Below, one piece after another: positions 8,748 to 17,293 of a stretch of DNA of 64,000 nt. A model generated the notes under the pieces. That model was not told where the DNA came from. It saw only the letters and a program-made list of their open reading frames with translations, and did no database searches. The position numbers and the translations under genes are program-made. Source of the stretch: CAZEDM01 sp964511075 (GTDB lineage: Bacteria; Zixibacteria; MSB-5A5; RBG-16-43-9). Positions within the stretch are counted from its first letter, which is position 1. Every line of letters starts with the position of its first letter. Where the stretch lies: NCBI GenBank assembly GCA_964511075.1, contig CAZEDM010000001.1, positions 1-64,000 on the forward strand. The letters are read 5' to 3'.

Positions 8748-10883
8748 TTATTTCTTAATCCCCAGCACCTTGAAGATGAAGACGTAATCAAAGGCAATCT
8801 CCTTGAGATAATCGTACCTGCCAGAAGCTCCCCCGTGTCCTGCACCCATATTAACTTTAAGCAAAAGCAAATGGTTATCGGTTTTCAGGGCTCTGAGCTT
8901 GGCAGTCCATTTGGCTGGCTCCCAATAGGCAACCCGCGGGTCGTTTAGCCCTGCGGTGATGAGCATATCAGGATAATCCTTAGGTCCCACGTTGTCATAA
9001 GGAGAGTAAGTTATCATATAATCGTAGTATGTTTTCTGGTGAGGGTTGCCCCATTCCTCGTATTCGATAACCGTCAGGGGTATGGATGGATCCAGCATGG
9101 TATTCATCACGTCCACAAAGGGGACCTCGGCAATTACAGCCTTAAATAGATCTGGTCGCATATTGGTAACCGCTCCAATCAGAAGCCCGCCAGCACTTGC
9201 TCCGCAGATAACCAGTTTTTCCCTGGAGGTAAACTTCTCAGCTATAAGATGCTCTGCACAGGCGATGAAATCGGTAAAAGTGTTTCTTTTATGCAATAGC
9301 TTACCGTCCTCATACCAGTATCTGCCCATTTCCCCGCCTCCCCTGACATGAGCGATAGCGTAGATGAAGCCCCGGTCCAGAAGGCTTAACCTGTTGGAGG
9401 AGAAATATGGCTCTGAGCTTGAGCCATAAGCTCCGTAGCCATATAAGAACAGAGGGTTCTTACCGTCTTTTACCATTCCCTTTTTATAGACCAGGGAGAT
9501 AGGAACCATCGTCCCATCCTGGGCTTTAGCGAAAACCCTTTCTGACTGATACAAAGAGGGGTCGTACCCACCCAGAACCTCATATTGTTTCTTCAGCTCG
9601 CGGGTTTTGGCGTCCATATCGTAGTCGAATACTGAGCGGGGGACCACCAGGGACGAGTAGTTGAATCTCAAGAGATTGGTATTGTAATCCGGGTTGTTTG
9701 CCTGCCAGAAGGTATAGACCGGCTCGGTGAACTCCACATAGTGAGTCTCATTATCGGCTAAGTTAGTAACCCGAATCTTCTTTAATCCGTTCTCCCGCTC
9801 GTAAACCACCAGGTGGTTTACGAAAACGTCCATATCGTCGATTTTCACAGAATCCCTTTGAGGGATAACTTCTGTCCAGTTCTCCCTGGAGGGGTTCTCG
9901 ACTGGTGCCCGCATCAATTTGAAGTTTTTGGCATTATCGTTGGTTAGGATGTAAAAATCATTTCCGTGGTGTTCAACGTAATATTCCATCTCATGCTGCC
10001 GGGGGTGCACTATTTTGAAATCACCCTCAGGGTGGTTTGCATCTAAATAATGTATCTCAGTGGTGACCATACTCTCTAAGGTCATAAATATGTAGGCTTT
10101 GCTTTTGGATTTCTTTAGGTCCAGATAGTAAGCGTCGTCTTTTTCGTGATACACCAGGGCATCGTCCCTGGGGTCAGCTCCGAGTTTATGCCGGAAAAGC
10201 TTATAGGGACGCTGAGCCTCGTCCAGGACGTTATAGAAAAGGGTCATATTGTCATTGGCCCATTCCACAGAGTAATAGGTGTTGGGGATCATATCCTCGA
10301 GTAATTCACCGGTATTGAGGTCTTTCACATAAACGGTATAGTTTTCCGCACCGGAGGTATCGACTGAATAAGCTAAAAGCTGATGGTCGGGACTTACCTT
10401 GTAAACACCTATATAAAAATAGTCATACCCTTTTGCCAGCTCGTTCACATCCAGCAGAATCTCCTCCTGAGCATCTAAGGAGCCTTTTTTTCTGCAGTAA
10501 ATCGCATACTGTTTTCCTTCCTCGGTCCTGGTATAATAGTAATAATCATCAATCTTCTCCGGGACTGACAAGTCGGTCTCTTTTATCCGGCTAACCATCT
10601 CCTTGAAGAGTTCATCCTGAAGTTTTTCCGTATCGTTCATCATAGCATCTGTATATTTGTTCTCCGCTTTCAGATAAGCGATAACCTGGGGATTGTCCCT
10701 TTCCCTTAGCCAGTAGTAGTTGTCTACCCGGATTTCACCGAAAAGGGTATCCACTTTGGGGATTTTTTGAGCAATCGGCGGGGCAACACCCTGGGCAATT
10801 AAAGAGGAATAAAAAGAGAAAATTAGACTTAATAAAAGAAGCGCCGTAAGCCAGCCTTTAAATCTTTTGTTGGATAACATCAA
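8748..10883 (-). CDS. ptrB: Oligopeptidase B / prolyl oligopeptidase family serine peptidase
   Basis: This 711-residue peptidase has an N-terminal signal segment ('LTALLLLSLIFSFYSSLIA'), a beta-propeller of about 400 residues and a C-terminal alpha/beta-hydrolase domain. The catalytic triad can be placed at Ser563 in 'CGASAGG', Asp648 in 'AGLNDPRV' and His683 in 'GAGHGGASG'. The sequence around 'GGGEMGRYWYEDGKL' and 'EYEEWGNP' is of the oligopeptidase B (S9A) type, which cleaves short peptides after basic residues. The signal segment suggests export to the periplasm, unlike cytosolic PtrB. An OPT peptide transporter is encoded next upstream on the same strand, so both may serve peptide uptake. 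Confidence 0.88.
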   Translation of the reverse strand: MMLSNKRFKGWLTALLLLSLIFSFYSSLIAQGVAPPIAQKIPKVDTLFGEIRVDNYYWLRERDNPQVIAYLKAENKYTDAMMNDTEKLQDELFKEMVSRIKETDLSVPEKIDDYYYYTRTEEGKQYAIYCRKKGSLDAQEEILLDVNELAKGYDYFYIGVYKVSPDHQLLAYSVDTSGAENYTVYVKDLNTGELLEDMIPNTYYSVEWANDNMTLFYNVLDEAQRPYKLFRHKLGADPRDDALVYHEKDDAYYLDLKKSKSKAYIFMTLESMVTTEIHYLDANHPEGDFKIVHPRQHEMEYYVEHHGNDFYILTNDNAKNFKLMRAPVENPSRENWTEVIPQRDSVKIDDMDVFVNHLVVYERENGLKKIRVTNLADNETHYVEFTEPVYTFWQANNPDYNTNLLRFNYSSLVVPRSVFDYDMDAKTRELKKQYEVLGGYDPSLYQSERVFAKAQDGTMVPISLVYKKGMVKDGKNPLFLYGYGAYGSSSEPYFSSNRLSLLDRGFIYAIAHVRGGGEMGRYWYEDGKLLHKRNTFTDFIACAEHLIAEKFTSREKLVICGASAGGLLIGAVTNMRPDLFKAVIAEVPFVDVMNTMLDPSIPLTVIEYEEWGNPHQKTYYDYMITYSPYDNVGPKDYPDMLITAGLNDPRVAYWEPAKWTAKLRALKTDNHLLLLKVNMGAGHGGASGRYDYLKEIAFDYVFIFKVLGIKK

Positions 10884-10988
10884 AGACCTCCTGTGATGTG
10901 AGATATTTTTTATTTAAACTCGTTGATGCGGGAATTGGAATTTTCCGCTTTCAGCGGAATCCAAGTGACCCGAACCAATATGAGTGTA

Positions 10989-11060
10989 GGGGCACGTTGC
11001 CCGCCAAAGGCGGGATGCCCCTGCCATTTATCTGAACCAACCTCCCTTAAAGGGAGAGGG
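10989..11060. repeat. GC-rich nested hairpin followed by a family A palindrome
   Basis: Bases 10989-11021 pair GGGGCA with TGCCCC around an inner hairpin, CCCGCC-AAA-GGCGGG. Bases 11041-11060 hold the short palindrome with arms CCTCCCTT and AAGGGAGG. Both lie in the 293-base gap between the peptidase and OPT genes. Confidence 0.65.
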
Positions 11061-11104
11061 AATTAAAATCTGCTCAATGAATCGAGCAACTACAGTTTTT
11101 TTAC

Positions 11105-11172
11105 TTCGGTAGCTACAGACTTTGTATCTGCATTAAGATACAATCGCAAACTGAAGCTTGCGGCTGCCTACC
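11105..11172. repeat. Cloverleaf-like multi-hairpin element
   Basis: Outer arms GGTAG and CTACC enclose two perfect inner hairpins: TTGTATCT/AGATACAA, and CGCAA/TTGCG. The result is a three-way junction. It lacks the conserved bases of a tRNA. It overlaps the region just after the OPT transporter stop codon and may be a REP-type element. Confidence 0.5.
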
Positions 11173-11176
11173 ATAT

Positions 11177-13174
11177 TTATCTTTTAACTTCTATTTTATC
11201 CTCTAAGGATACTGCTTTACCTGTTTTGCCCAGACAGGTAAATCTCCACAATAGGTAAGTGATAAAGGCAAAACAGATGAGTGACAGCCAGGGTCCGAAA
11301 GTCCCGGTGAGGCTTACTGCCTCGTGCGCATCGTAAAAGGCTCCATAGGTGGGGATAAAGGCAATCAGAAAGGCAACCGCTACACCTACCAAGGCATCAC
11401 CTGCTACCAGTCCCGAGCTGAAGAGTATCCCTCTTTCTTCTCTTTTTTTGAACTGTCCTTCCTTGCTGAGCTTATGGACTAAGAGGGCGATTACCCCTCC
11501 TGCCATAATGGGAGTGGATAAATCCAGGGGCAGATAAAGTCCAATAGCAAAGGGCAGAGAGGATATACCCAAAAGCTCGACTGCACAGGCTAAGAGCACT
11601 CCGGAGATTATATAGATCCAGGGTATTCCACCTGCCATAACTCCCTGCACAATGGTTGCCATCACATTTGCCTGAGGTGCCAAAAGGGGTGCAGGGTGAG
11701 CCTCGCTCCTAACAAATCCAAAAGCGGTGTTTAAAAGATAAACAGTAAACCCCATGAATACAGCTGGGAAGACCAGCCCCACGAATTCCATAGTCTGCTG
11801 ATGCTTGGGCGTTGCGCCCAAAAGATAGCCGGTTTTTAAATCCTGAGCTATATCCCCGGACAAACATACAGCAATACATACCACTGTTCCGATGGACATC
11901 ACCGTAACCATTCCCCTTAGCCCGGATACTCCAAAGGACAGAAGAATTAGGCTGGTAACCAGAAGAGTGGCTATGGTCATTCCGGAGACCGGAGAGGAGG
12001 AGCTGCCTACAATTCCCACGATTCTGGCTGCTACGACCACAAAGAAGAAGCCGAAGATTATGACCAGGATAGTCCCCAGGATATGAAGTTCAGTTCCCGG
12101 GTATATCCAGATCAAAAGGGCGATTAAGATAGAGCCGAATAAAACCAGGGACATGGGTAGATCAGTTTCTGTTCTGAGCTTTTTCCCTTGCTCTTCTTTT
12201 TTCCCGAAGATCTGCTTGGCTCCTATGGCGAATGAGTGTATGATCACCGGGATGGATTTAGCCAGACTCACAAAACCTCCCAGGGCAACAGCTCCCACGC
12301 CTAAATATTTGATGAAGTTGTTCCTTATCTCAGCAGGTGTCATCTCGGAGATGAGTTTGGTAGCAGGAGGGACTAAACCAGGAATATACTGCCCCAGGTA
12401 AGCGATAAGCGGGGCTATGCCTAAATAACCTAAGACGGCACCAGCCAACATCAGAGCTGAGATCTTTGGACCTATTATATAACCAACCCCTAAAAGTGCC
12501 GGGGTGGCATCTATTCCTATATTAGCTCCTCTGAGAAAAGGGAGGTTGTAGTTTGGACCTTCTGGCCAGATTCTGACACCATTCATAAGTAGCTTGTATA
12601 GAGCCGAGATCCCCATTCCAGCGAATACGGTCCGAGATTTGCCTCCACCTTCGTCTCCTGCTTTTATTATCTCGGCACAGGCAGTTCCCTCGGGAAATCT
12701 CAGTTTACCGTGTTCTCTTTGCACCAGGTACTGACGCAAGGGAATCATAAAGAGAATCCCCAGAGCTCCCCCCAGGATGGAAAGGAAGATTACGTCTCCA
12801 TTGGAAATGGGATGGGAAAACCCGGGCAGGGTTTCATTCCAGATGAAGAAAGCCGGGATGGTGAAGATTATTCCTGCAGCCAGGGACTCACCGGTTGAGC
12901 CTATAGTCTGAACTATATTGTTCTCCAGCACAGTTCCCTTTCTTAAAACCCCTCTCAAGACCGCCATGGAGATAACCGCGGCCGGGATAGAGGCGGAGAC
13001 AGTCATCCCTACCTTTAATCCCAGATAAGCATTGGCAATTCCGAATACCACAGATATGATCACACCCAGGATAACCGCGCGCAGGGTCAGCTCTGAAACG
13101 TTTTCATGCGCCTTAATGTAAGGCTCGAACTGATTCTGGTTTGATTCGGACTTTTTTTGGTCTGGAGTGCTCAT
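11177..13174 (-). CDS. OPT-family oligopeptide transporter
   Basis: This 665-residue integral membrane protein has many hydrophobic helices. Its N-terminal region 'LGLKVGMTVSASIPAAVISMA' and the 'IGSTGESLAAG' segment are typical of bacterial oligopeptide transporter (OPT) family members. The family moves short peptides, or metal complexes in the yellow-stripe branch, across the membrane with protons. The substrate here cannot be told from sequence; the adjacent secreted-type peptidase favours peptides. A Shine-Dalgarno AGGAGG lies just before the ATG. Confidence 0.85.
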   Translation of the reverse strand: MSTPDQKKSESNQNQFEPYIKAHENVSELTLRAVILGVIISVVFGIANAYLGLKVGMTVSASIPAAVISMAVLRGVLRKGTVLENNIVQTIGSTGESLAAGIIFTIPAFFIWNETLPGFSHPISNGDVIFLSILGGALGILFMIPLRQYLVQREHGKLRFPEGTACAEIIKAGDEGGGKSRTVFAGMGISALYKLLMNGVRIWPEGPNYNLPFLRGANIGIDATPALLGVGYIIGPKISALMLAGAVLGYLGIAPLIAYLGQYIPGLVPPATKLISEMTPAEIRNNFIKYLGVGAVALGGFVSLAKSIPVIIHSFAIGAKQIFGKKEEQGKKLRTETDLPMSLVLFGSILIALLIWIYPGTELHILGTILVIIFGFFFVVVAARIVGIVGSSSSPVSGMTIATLLVTSLILLSFGVSGLRGMVTVMSIGTVVCIAVCLSGDIAQDLKTGYLLGATPKHQQTMEFVGLVFPAVFMGFTVYLLNTAFGFVRSEAHPAPLLAPQANVMATIVQGVMAGGIPWIYIISGVLLACAVELLGISSLPFAIGLYLPLDLSTPIMAGGVIALLVHKLSKEGQFKKREERGILFSSGLVAGDALVGVAVAFLIAFIPTYGAFYDAHEAVSLTGTFGPWLSLICFAFITYLLWRFTCLGKTGKAVSLEDKIEVKR

Positions 13175-13500
13175 AATCCTCCTCTTAGTTTAAAATTGAA
13201 TTTTCTGTTTTCAATAATCAACCAAAGCTAATATCAATAGAAAAAAGAGTCAAGGTTTTTTCTTTGAAACTTTTTTGTAGAAGTTAAGCGTAGAGGCGAC
13301 CCCTCCTTCGACTCCGCTCAGGACAGTGTCTTAGAACCTGATCTTCGGCCCTGAGTTCAGGCCGAAGGAGGCTCAGACCTGAAGGGAGTTAGTCGAACTG
13401 CCGGGTCGCTTCCGCAAATTTACAAAAAAACTTTCTTCTTGCTTTCTTTATTGGAAGACTTAAATTCTTCTAAGGAGAAGCTGCCTGGAGGAGAGATCGT
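13175..13500. other. Intergenic gap with a long inverted element
   Basis: The gap lies between divergent genes (OPT transporter and TPR protein). Bases 13288-13410 are bounded by GCGACCC and GGGTCGC and contain the widespread draft-genome repeat CCTTCGACTCCGCTCAGGAC with an inverted partner further in. The rest is AT-rich and should hold both promoters. The Shine-Dalgarno of the TPR gene (GGAGGAGAG) is at its right end. Confidence 0.5.
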
Positions 13501-15171
13501 ATGTATGGTGGAGTTTACAGGCTTTGTCTTTATTCAGCTCTGCTTTTTTTTCTTTTGTCCGCTTCTGTTTTTGCTCAGGGGAAGGACGAAAAGCAGAGGG
13601 AGTTAAACGATTATCTTGGCTTTGAGCATTACATAAATGGAAGCGTATTGGAGCTTTCAGGTGATGCGAATTCTGCAATCGGGGAGTATAAAGAAGGCTT
13701 GAAATATTTGCCTGACTCTTATCTTTTAAGGTTTTCCCTTTCACAGCTATACTACAGACTGGGAAAAGTGGAGGAAGCGTTTGAGGAAGCTTCGAAAATT
13801 GAGCCTAAAAGTGGTGAGGTCTGGGTTCTTCTGGGGGATTGCTACAGGAACATGAAAAAAGGAGAAGAGGCAGTTGAAGCCTATACCCAGGCGGTTCAGG
13901 CTGATTCGAATTTAGTGACTCCTTACTGGTATCTGGCTCAGATCTGGCAGCAGGAGGGAAAAATAGATTCGGCCATCTATGCCTGGAAGAAAGTTATCTC
14001 CGGCTTTCCTGCCAATAAAGGTTTCCATATGAACTTAGGTTCCCTTCTGGAATTCCAGGGCAGGCTGGATGAGGCTATCGAGGAATATAAGAAGGCTTTA
14101 TCCCTTTCTCCAACTGACTTGAAAACCTTTTTGACCTTAGCCAGAGCCTATGAAGCGAAAAAGGATTACTCTCAGGCCATAAGCACATACGAGAAAGCCC
14201 TGGAGCAGGATTCGACAGATATGCTTCTGCGCACCAAGCTGGTTCAGCTTTATTTTAACTATCAGGATAAGGATAAAGCATTGGAAGAGGGTTTAAAGCT
14301 GTACGAGTCTCATCCGGAGGATAAAAATGTGAAAAGGCTTTTAGGCGGTATTTATCTTTCACTTGAAAAATACCCTCAGGCAGAGACCCTTTTTTCCGAA
14401 TACATTCAGGCTGACTCAAGCGATCCCAGCGGCTATTTTTTCCTGGGCAGAACCTTTTTGGAGGGTAAAAACTACGCTCAGGCAAAGCTGATGCTTCAAA
14501 AGGCTGTAAGCCTGGATGACTCATCACAGGAAGCCTGGGTGAGTCTGGGGATAGCATATCTGGATGAGGACAGCTTGTCCGAAGCCCAGAGGGTTTTTTC
14601 TCAGGCGCTCTCCAGAGTTGAAAGAAAAGAAGAGATCTATTATTTCTTAGGTCTGATCTTTTCCAGAAAAGGAGATTATCCCAAAGCCATAGAGGCTTTG
14701 CTCAAAGCAGATTCCTTAAGCCCGCAGAATACGCAGGTTCTTTTCCTTTTAGGCTCAGCTTATGAAAGGAACGGGGATTTCGACAAAGCGGTTTCTATTT
14801 TTGAAGAGCTTCTCACCGTAAACCCGGAACATAACGGGGCTTTGAATTACCTGGGGTATATGTTGGCAGATAAAGGTATTAGGTTAGATGAAGCTTTAAA
14901 GATGATTGAAAAAGCCCTGGAGAAGGAACCGGAAAACGGCGCCTATCTGGACAGCTACGGCTGGGTTTTATTCAGACTGGGAAGGCTGAATGAGGCAGAA
15001 GCTCAGATAAGAAAAGCATTGAAGACTAATATCAAGGATGCAGTAATCCATGAGCATTTAGGTGATATCCTGGAAGCCCTGGGAAGGAAAGAAGAAGCTA
15101 AACAGGAATGGGGAAAAGCTCTGGAACTTGACCCGGAGAATGCGAAGATTAAAGAGAAACTGGAAAAATAA
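13501..15171 (+). CDS. Exported TPR-repeat protein
   Basis: An N-terminal signal segment ('LYSALLFFLLSASVFA') is followed by about 14-15 tetratricopeptide repeats running to the C-terminus ('AWVSLGIAYLDEDSLSEAQ', 'VLFLLGSAYERNGDFDKAV'). Such proteins are protein-interaction scaffolds of the periplasm or outer membrane. The last repeats ('GALNYLGYMLADKGIRLDEAL', 'ENGAYLDSYGWVLFRLG') resemble those in BepA-unrelated TPR proteins of Bacteroidota and other FCB bacteria. No catalytic domain is seen. The Shine-Dalgarno GGAGGAGAG supports the ATG. The next gene, an Ig-like lipoprotein, follows after a short repeat element. Confidence 0.8.
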   Translation: MYGGVYRLCLYSALLFFLLSASVFAQGKDEKQRELNDYLGFEHYINGSVLELSGDANSAIGEYKEGLKYLPDSYLLRFSLSQLYYRLGKVEEAFEEASKIEPKSGEVWVLLGDCYRNMKKGEEAVEAYTQAVQADSNLVTPYWYLAQIWQQEGKIDSAIYAWKKVISGFPANKGFHMNLGSLLEFQGRLDEAIEEYKKALSLSPTDLKTFLTLARAYEAKKDYSQAISTYEKALEQDSTDMLLRTKLVQLYFNYQDKDKALEEGLKLYESHPEDKNVKRLLGGIYLSLEKYPQAETLFSEYIQADSSDPSGYFFLGRTFLEGKNYAQAKLMLQKAVSLDDSSQEAWVSLGIAYLDEDSLSEAQRVFSQALSRVERKEEIYYFLGLIFSRKGDYPKAIEALLKADSLSPQNTQVLFLLGSAYERNGDFDKAVSIFEELLTVNPEHNGALNYLGYMLADKGIRLDEALKMIEKALEKEPENGAYLDSYGWVLFRLGRLNEAEAQIRKALKTNIKDAVIHEHLGDILEALGRKEEAKQEWGKALELDPENAKIKEKLEK

Positions 15172-15177
15172 ATTTGA

Positions 15178-15260
15178 CTGGAGTGTAAAGCTTCAGCTTT
15201 ACTGCTAACTTGTTAGAGGAATAGATTTCACATTGGTAAACCTCAAGGTTTACACTCCAG
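15178..15260. repeat. Two-copy inverted element (family C, copy 1)
   Basis: The ends CTGGAGTGTAAA and TTTACACTCCAG are inverted repeats, and a second small hairpin (AAGCTTCAGCTTT) lies inside. A diverged copy is at 60351-60414 with the same order of modules (GGAGT, AAGCTT, GGCTTTA, GGTTTACACTCC). Confidence 0.65.
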
Positions 15261-15272
15261 ATTGTTTTCAAT

Positions 15273-16967
15273 ATGATATTAAAATTCCGTATAAGATTAC
15301 TCGTCCTTGCCTTAGTCCTTTTTTCGATCAGCTGTGCCAAAAAAGGTTTTCCTCCTGGAGGCCCGGAGGATTTGACCCCTCCCCAGATCTTAGAGGTTTA
15401 TCCAGCTAATAATTCTCTGATGGTGGAGCCCTCTGTTGAGATTCGCCTCAGCTTTAGCGAGAGAATGGAGAGGACAAGTACGGAGAAATCTGTCTTCATT
15501 ACTCCGCTGTCTGAGGTTCCGTTTGAATTCAAGTGGCAGGGGAATAAACTGGTCCTGAGATCCCCGCAACCACTGGAGAAAGATAAAACCTATGTGATAA
15601 CCTTAGGAACCAATGCCCAGGACCTGCATAACAATAAACTGGAGAAAAGCTATAGCTTTGCATTTTCCACCGGTGAGGAGCTTGATTCCGGGTTTATCTC
15701 AGGAAACGTTTTTTTTAACTCTAAAAAGGAGAAAGGGGTTAGTATCTGGGGTTATCCTCTTTCAAAGATAAAAGAGCCTGACCCCAAAAAGGACAAACCT
15801 GAGTACGTAACTCTTTCAGGTGAGGATGGCACATATACGCTAAGCTACCTGAGTAAAGGAGCTTACAGGTTATTCGCAGTCAAAGACATAAATGCAGACC
15901 TGGTCTGGAATCCGGATAACGAGCCTTTAGGGATTACCACAAGAGACTTAAGCTTAAATTCTGATTCTTTGTCCTTTGCCAATATCAATTTCAATCTGGT
16001 TTTGAGAGATACTACTCCACCTGTCGTACTTAACTGTCAGCCCTTAGATAAAAATAAGATCAGGCTGGAGTTCAGTGAGCCTTTGTCACCCAGCCGGGGT
16101 CTATATGAGAGGGGGAACTATAAGGTTTTCTCTGACTCTTTGCAGGAGGAGAGCTTAGAGGTAGAATTCGTTTATACCAAGGGAGAGGATTTAAAAAAGA
16201 TCTATCTGGTAGTCGAAGACCTGGCAAAAAGAAAATATAATGTTTTTCTACAGAACCTTTCTGGCTCCTCTGGAAACCTGATTGGTCAGGGTAATAACGA
16301 ATGTAGTTTTGAAGGTACTGAGCTTGAGGATAAGTCTCCTTTGAAAATCGTCTCCACTTATCCCCAGCCTAACGCGGTTAATGTTTCCCTGGATACTGAG
16401 ATAAAACTTTTTTTTGACAAACCGCCAGAAAAGGTTTCAGCTGAAAGGGGGGTAGTCTTGGAAGACAGTTCAGGTCAAAGGATAAATGGCAGTTTTAAAT
16501 GGGAAGATCCGGCAGCCTTATTTTTTATTCCAGAAAAACCTCTTCAGGGGAAAATGAAATATGTAGTATCCCTGGAGGAGACAGTTGATCTCTGGGGTAA
16601 CCCGCTAGCAGATACCAGCCTTAAAGTTGAATTTTCCACCTTAGATCCTGATACTTCAGGCACTTTATCAGGTAAAGTGGAAAATTTAAGCAGGGCGGAA
16701 AGTGAGATAGTTATCACATTGGAGAAAATCGAAGTTCCCAAGTTGAGTTATGAAAAAAGATTAGAGGAGCCAGGAGATTTCAAGTTCGACAAAGTCTTTC
16801 CCGGGAAATATAACCTTAAAGCTTATTTAGACTTAAATGGGAACGGAATAACGGATTTTGGCAATCCCCTGCCTTTTAAACCTGCGGAGCCGCAGGTTAT
16901 TTACCCAGATACTCTGAACATCCGTCCCAGATGGGAGACCGAGGGGGTAGTTCTAAGACTTAGATAA
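15273..16967 (+). CDS. Ig-like (SbsA/Big_5 type) lipoprotein
   Basis: An N-terminal helix ending in 'LFSISCAKKGFPPGG' looks like a lipoprotein signal, although the -3 residue is Ser rather than Leu. Residues about 35-125 form a bacterial Ig-like domain ('TPPQILEVYPANNSLMVEPS'), and similar modules appear at about 245-330 and 350-450 ('TYPQPNAVNVSLDTEIKLFF'). The family is common in Bacteroidota and relatives as a cell-surface lipoprotein of unknown function. The C-terminal part ('FPGKYNLKAYLDLNGNGITDFGNP') resembles a carboxypeptidase-regulatory-like module. The ATG has no clear Shine-Dalgarno. Confidence 0.75.
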   Translation: MILKFRIRLLVLALVLFSISCAKKGFPPGGPEDLTPPQILEVYPANNSLMVEPSVEIRLSFSERMERTSTEKSVFITPLSEVPFEFKWQGNKLVLRSPQPLEKDKTYVITLGTNAQDLHNNKLEKSYSFAFSTGEELDSGFISGNVFFNSKKEKGVSIWGYPLSKIKEPDPKKDKPEYVTLSGEDGTYTLSYLSKGAYRLFAVKDINADLVWNPDNEPLGITTRDLSLNSDSLSFANINFNLVLRDTTPPVVLNCQPLDKNKIRLEFSEPLSPSRGLYERGNYKVFSDSLQEESLEVEFVYTKGEDLKKIYLVVEDLAKRKYNVFLQNLSGSSGNLIGQGNNECSFEGTELEDKSPLKIVSTYPQPNAVNVSLDTEIKLFFDKPPEKVSAERGVVLEDSSGQRINGSFKWEDPAALFFIPEKPLQGKMKYVVSLEETVDLWGNPLADTSLKVEFSTLDPDTSGTLSGKVENLSRAESEIVITLEKIEVPKLSYEKRLEEPGDFKFDKVFPGKYNLKAYLDLNGNGITDFGNPLPFKPAEPQVIYPDTLNIRPRWETEGVVLRLR

Positions 16968-17293
16968 TAAGTAGAGACGCATTAAAGGGCTTCCCTGCCT
17001 TATGTCTTCCAGTTCAATATGTCCTTTCCCGGAGTTCTTAAACATATCTTTAAATTTCATTTTTTCTCTTGACATCTATACAAAAAAAGCTATTTTAAAA
17101 GTGGAGTATTATATCTTTTTTCGAGTTTTCGTCTTCTTTATTTCGAGGGGGGAGACGTAAATCCATATTTGATTAATTTTTATGAAAGTCATTAAAAACC
17201 ATATAGACAGAATTAAAGGAGGTGGTTTTAAAAACGGGGTAAGGAGTGGTCCAATTCAGAAACTAACCCTTCACCTTACAGGAGGATAGGTTT
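16968..17293. other. Intergenic gap with half a family B repeat and a promoter
   Basis: The left side begins with a half copy of the GTAGAGACGCAT repeat (16972-16984). The centre holds a sigma-70-type promoter (17069-17096). The right side is a leader of nearly 200 bases containing a second AAAGGAGGT motif (17215-17223) upstream of the functional AGGAGG at 17281-17286. Confidence 0.55.
17069..17096 (+). promoter_or_regulatory. Sigma-70-type promoter for the cohesin/dockerin gene
   Basis: A perfect TTGACA (17069-17074) and TATTTT (17091-17096) are separated by 16 bases. Transcription from here would give a leader of about 190 bases before the ATG at 17294. Confidence 0.55.

Noticed and set aside
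11105..11172. tRNA gene
   Set aside because: The cloverleaf-like folding has no T-loop GTTC, no anticodon loop of normal form and no CCA-type acceptor.
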